Source: Chloroflexi bacterium RBG_16_70_13 (GTDB taxonomy: Bacteria > Chloroflexota > Limnocylindria > Limnocylindrales > CSP1-4). Taken from it: a stretch of DNA of 10,125 nucleotides. The notes under the pieces were generated by a model. The model saw only the letters and a list, made by a program, of their open reading frames with translations, was not told where the DNA came from and searched no databases. Below, piece after piece: positions 7,605 to 10,125 of this stretch. The translations under genes were made by a program, and so were the position numbers. Positions within the stretch are counted from its first letter, which is position 1; each line of letters opens with the position of its first letter. The stretch is from contig MGOD01000033.1 of assembly GCA_001795245.1 (NCBI GenBank), positions 5,027 through 15,151 on the forward strand, given 5' to 3'.

Positions 7605-9011
7605 TTGTCCCGTCGCGCCGCCCATCCCCACCGGAACGTGTTTCGCGCGATGATCGCCCTCCTCCTCGGCGCGCTCACGGCCGCGGCCTGCAGCGGGTCG
7701 ACGACCAGCAGACAACCGGCCAGCCTGGCTCCCGGTCAGTCCGCCGGCCGGTCCGACGTGCCGACCTCCGCCGAACCGGTCGCGCTGCGCCTCCAGGTGA
7801 GCCTGACGCCCGAGGAGCTCGTGACGTTCCAGCCGGCGATCGAGGCCCTCGATGTCGCCCACCCCGAGTGGGAGGTCGAGCTCGAGACCGTGCCCCAGGG
7901 TTCCGAGGTCGAGAAGGTCGCGGCCGACCTCGCCGCCGGGACGCTCCCGGACGTCCTTCGTGTCCAGGGCCTGAACGTCCAGCAGTGGATCCGACGGTCG
8001 GCCTTCGTCGACCTCGACGACCTGATCGCGGTCGATCTCGAAGGCGCGGCCGACTTCTATCCCGGCCCGCTCGAGCAGTTCACCTGGGGGGGCAACGTCT
8101 GGGGTCTGCCCGACACGGCCAGCCCCGAGGTCGTCTTCTACAACACCGCGATGTTCGATGCCGCGGGCCTCGCCTACCCGAGCGAGGCCTGGACGTACGA
8201 CGACATGCGGGCCGCGGCGATCACCCTGACGCTCGATGCCGCGTCCCGTCATCCGGGCGACGCGGGCTTCGACCCGGCGACGATCCGCCAGTGGGGCTGG
8301 AACGGCGGCCTCACCTACTTCTGGCAGAACGAGCTCGTCCGGGCCCTCGGCGGCGACCTGTGCCTCAACGACGACTGCACGACGATGTCCTTCACCGACC
8401 CGGCGACGGCCGCTGCGATCGAGTGGTGGGTCAGCCTCGTCCGCGACGATCACGCCGCCCTGTACGACCCCTACGGCGGCTCGCAGACCGGGGTCCCCGG
8501 CGATCCGTTCCTGGCCGGTGCGGCGGCGATGGGCTCGAACGGCTGGTTCGCGGTGGGCCAGCTGAACGCCGCGGGCACGATCCCGTACGACGTCGTGCCG
8601 CCGCTCCTCGGCGTCGACGGCGAGCGCCACACGCCGCTGAGCACGAACGGCTACGTCATCAGCGCGTCGAGCGCCCACCCGGCCGAGACCTGGGCGCTCG
8701 TCCGGGCGCTCGTCGCGCCGGGCTTCCTCGAGGCGACGTGGGGCCGGCCGGGCCATGCCGTGCCGGCCCGGATCTCGGTCGCCGGCTCGGCGATCGATGC
8801 GGGCCATCCCCCGGCGAACCAGGCGGCCGTCCTCGACGCGATGGCCGTAGGCCGGGTCTTCCGCCCGTACACCGCGTCGGCGTTCGCGGCCTTCGGGACG
8901 ACGGTCGATCTCTTCACGAGGCTCAACACCGGGGAGCTGTCGCTCGAGGACGGCCTGGTCCGGCTCGAGACGGCCGCGAACGACGCCCTGGCCCCGGACC
9001 GCGGCCAGTGA
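7605..9011 (+). CDS. Sugar ABC transporter extracellular solute-binding lipoprotein (family 1, CUT1)
   Basis: A 468-residue lipoprotein that captures a carbohydrate outside the membrane and delivers it to the permeases encoded next. Starting at TTG 7605 gives a typical lipoprotein signal: basic n-region (RR at 3-4, R10, R14), hydrophobic core (15-24) and lipobox TAAAC with Cys29, followed by a Ser/Gly/Thr/Pro linker to about residue 58. The mature fold shows family-1 hallmarks: LAAGTLPDVLRVQG (109-122), GNVWGLPDTASPEVVFYNT (163-181) and FDAAGL...WTYDDM (184-201). Two cysteines in DLCLNDDC could form a disulfide. GTG 7638 and ATG 7650 are alternative starts, but they would leave little or no basic n-region, and GAGG sits 6 nt before TTG 7605. 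Its stop overlaps the permease GTG. The sugar cannot be read from the sequence, and no ATPase gene lies within the window. Confidence 0.9.
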   Translation: MSRRAAHPHRNVFRAMIALLLGALTAAACSGSTTSRQPASLAPGQSAGRSDVPTSAEPVALRLQVSLTPEELVTFQPAIEALDVAHPEWEVELETVPQGSEVEKVAADLAAGTLPDVLRVQGLNVQQWIRRSAFVDLDDLIAVDLEGAADFYPGPLEQFTWGGNVWGLPDTASPEVVFYNTAMFDAAGLAYPSEAWTYDDMRAAAITLTLDAASRHPGDAGFDPATIRQWGWNGGLTYFWQNELVRALGGDLCLNDDCTTMSFTDPATAAAIEWWVSLVRDDHAALYDPYGGSQTGVPGDPFLAGAAAMGSNGWFAVGQLNAAGTIPYDVVPPLLGVDGERHTPLSTNGYVISASSAHPAETWALVRALVAPGFLEATWGRPGHAVPARISVAGSAIDAGHPPANQAAVLDAMAVGRVFRPYTASAFAAFGTTVDLFTRLNTGELSLEDGLVRLETAANDALAPDRGQ

Positions 9012-9952
9012 CGACCCGGGGCGCGCCACGCCGGCCGTGGCGACCGGCCATCCCGAGGCCCGGTCTACGCCCGCGCGAGCGCTGGTTCTACCTGCTCATC
9101 GGCCCGTGGCTCATCGGCCTCGTCGTCTTCCAGGCGGCGCCGGTCGCCGGGGCCGCGGCCCTGGCCTTCGCCGAGTGGTCGCCACCGCTCCCGATCCAGT
9201 GGGTCGGCACCGCCAACGTCGAGGCGATGCTCGCCGACCCGAGCTTCTGGCAGGCCCTCGGGAACACGCTCGTCTACGGGGTCGGGACGGTGGTTCCCGG
9301 GCTCGCCATCGGCCTGGGCCTGGCGATCCTGCTGCGCGGCCAGCGCCGTGGCGGGTCGATCCTGCGAGGGGCCGTGTTCCTGCCGGCGGTCGTCTCGGGC
9401 GTGGCCACGGCGCTCGTCTGGGGCTGGATCCTCAACCCGAGGTTCGGGCTCCTCAACGCACTCCTTGGGCTGGTTGGAATCCAGGGTCCGGCCTGGCTCC
9501 GGGACCCGGCCTGGGCGATGCCGGCCCTCATTGTCATGGGCCTCTGGAACGTCGGTATCAACGTCATCGTCTACCTCGCCGCCCTCAACGCCGTCCCACG
9601 CGAGCTCCACGAGGCCGCTGCTCTCGACGGCGCGGGGCGTGCCGGCCGGTTCCGCCACGTCGTCTGGCCGGCCCTCACGCCGGTCACCTTCTATCTCGCG
9701 ATCGTGAACGCGATCGGCGCCTTCCAGGTCTTCACCCCGACGTACCTCCTGACCGGCGGGGGACCCGAGAGCTCGACCCTGACGCTCGCCCTGTACACCT
9801 ACCAGAACGCCTTCGCCTACGGCCAGCTGGGCTACGCCTCGGCGCTCGCGCTCGCGCTCGTCGCCGGGCTGGTGGCCCTGACGGCCCTCCTGTTCCGGCT
9901 CGCGGGGCGGCGGGTCGCCTACGTGGGTGCGGAAGTGGGAGCGGACGGGTGA
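9008..9952 (+). CDS. Sugar ABC transporter permease, MalF/UgpA type (CUT1)
   Basis: A 314-residue inner-membrane permease that forms one half of the translocation pore. After a basic, proline-rich cytoplasmic N-terminus (1-25), the first TM segment (about 26-45) reads WFYLLIGPWLIGLVVF, typical of MalF-type subunits. Further segments lie at about 88-109, 119-142, 170-193, 225-243 and 278-297. The EAA loop that docks the ATPase is clear: HEAAALDGAGRAGRFRHVVW (201-220) followed by PALTP. YLLTGGGPESSTLTLALYTY (246-265) is a hallmark of the first CUT1 permease. The GTG start lies within GTGA, overlapping the stop of the binding protein gene, with no strong Shine-Dalgarno, so translational coupling is likely. 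The frame is open far to the left, but that part is the antiphase of the binding protein gene and gives an Arg-rich product. Confidence 0.93.
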   Translation: MTTRGAPRRPWRPAIPRPGLRPRERWFYLLIGPWLIGLVVFQAAPVAGAAALAFAEWSPPLPIQWVGTANVEAMLADPSFWQALGNTLVYGVGTVVPGLAIGLGLAILLRGQRRGGSILRGAVFLPAVVSGVATALVWGWILNPRFGLLNALLGLVGIQGPAWLRDPAWAMPALIVMGLWNVGINVIVYLAALNAVPRELHEAAALDGAGRAGRFRHVVWPALTPVTFYLAIVNAIGAFQVFTPTYLLTGGGPESSTLTLALYTYQNAFAYGQLGYASALALALVAGLVALTALLFRLAGRRVAYVGAEVGADG

Positions 9953-10125
9953 GCGAGGGGATCCTGCCCGTCGGCAAGCGCTTCGCGACGGGCGACCCGG
10001 CCACCCGCGAGGGCATCGATGCCGCGACGGACGAGCCGCTCCACCGCGGCGGTCGCCTCGGCGTAATCCGGACGGCGCTGGCCGTGGTTGCCGTGCTGCC
10101 GTTCGCCGTCCCGTTCCTGTGGCTC
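9949..10125 (+). CDS. Sugar ABC transporter permease, MalG type, 5' part only
   Basis: This open frame starts at GTG 9949, inside a GTGA overlap with the stop of the previous permease, and runs off the window after 59 codons. GGGAG at 9937-9941 lies 7 nt upstream as ribosome binding site. The product begins with a hydrophilic N-terminus of about 38 residues and then enters a first hydrophobic segment (about 43-59, ALAVVAVLPFAVPFLWL). That entry resembles the start of MalG/LacG-type second permeases, which usually follow a MalF-type gene in CUT1 operons. Too little is present to see the EAA loop, so the call rests mainly on position and on the first TM segment. Confidence 0.8.
   Translation, partial: MSEGILPVGKRFATGDPATREGIDAATDEPLHRGGRLGVIRTALAVVAVLPFAVPFLWL

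Noticed and set aside
7547..9007. Upstream extension of the permease frame, giving an 801-residue fusion
   Set aside because: The extension is an Arg/Pro-rich out-of-phase reading of the binding protein gene. Permease homology begins only after GTG 9008, which overlaps the preceding stop in the usual GTGA way.

Overview
The window is about 10.1 kb of very GC-rich bacterial chromosome. It has strong third-position GC bias, frequent GTG (and one probable TTG) starts, tightly packed operons with overlapping start/stop codons, and mostly recognisable Shine-Dalgarno sequences. The gene content (three-subunit proton-translocating transhydrogenase, S10-type serine carboxypeptidase, CUT1-type sugar ABC transporter with a lipoprotein binding protein) and the style fit a high-GC Chloroflexota genome or, less likely, an Actinobacteriota genome. 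There is no rRNA, tRNA or marker gene, so the taxonomic guess is weak.

Layout from left to right. (1) 62-313 (-) is a short acidic DUF6582-like protein. A roughly 200-bp divergent spacer separates it from 514-1278 (+), a membrane protein of the CPBP (CAAX protease/bacteriocin-processing) superfamily with degenerate catalytic motifs. (2) 1443-4347 (+) is a compact pntAA-pntAB-pntB operon for NAD(P)+ transhydrogenase. It is followed after 1 nt by 4349-5881 (+), a serine carboxypeptidase-like (peptidase S10) protein with a complete catalytic triad but no visible export signal. (3) 5882-6282 is a 401-bp spacer between convergent genes. It has no credible gene, a short tandem duplication and weak inverted repeats. 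(4) 6283-7446 (-) is a two-TM ion channel fused to an RCK (TrkA-N/TrkA-C) regulatory domain, with a non-canonical selectivity-filter sequence and a histidine-rich tail. (5) From a 158-bp divergent spacer, 7605-10125 (+) starts a CUT1-type sugar uptake operon: lipoprotein solute-binding protein, first permease, and the 5' end of a second permease that runs off the window. Each junction in this operon is a GTGA overlap.

Functionally, the transhydrogenase couples the proton gradient to NADPH formation, the channel controls ion flux, and the ABC system imports a carbohydrate. The operon structure links the carboxypeptidase to the transhydrogenase, but no biochemical link is obvious. I see no mobile element, CRISPR array, RNA gene, phage or defence module. 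The window looks like ordinary core/housekeeping DNA, and the points worth a second look are residue-level oddities in recognised families rather than a new system.
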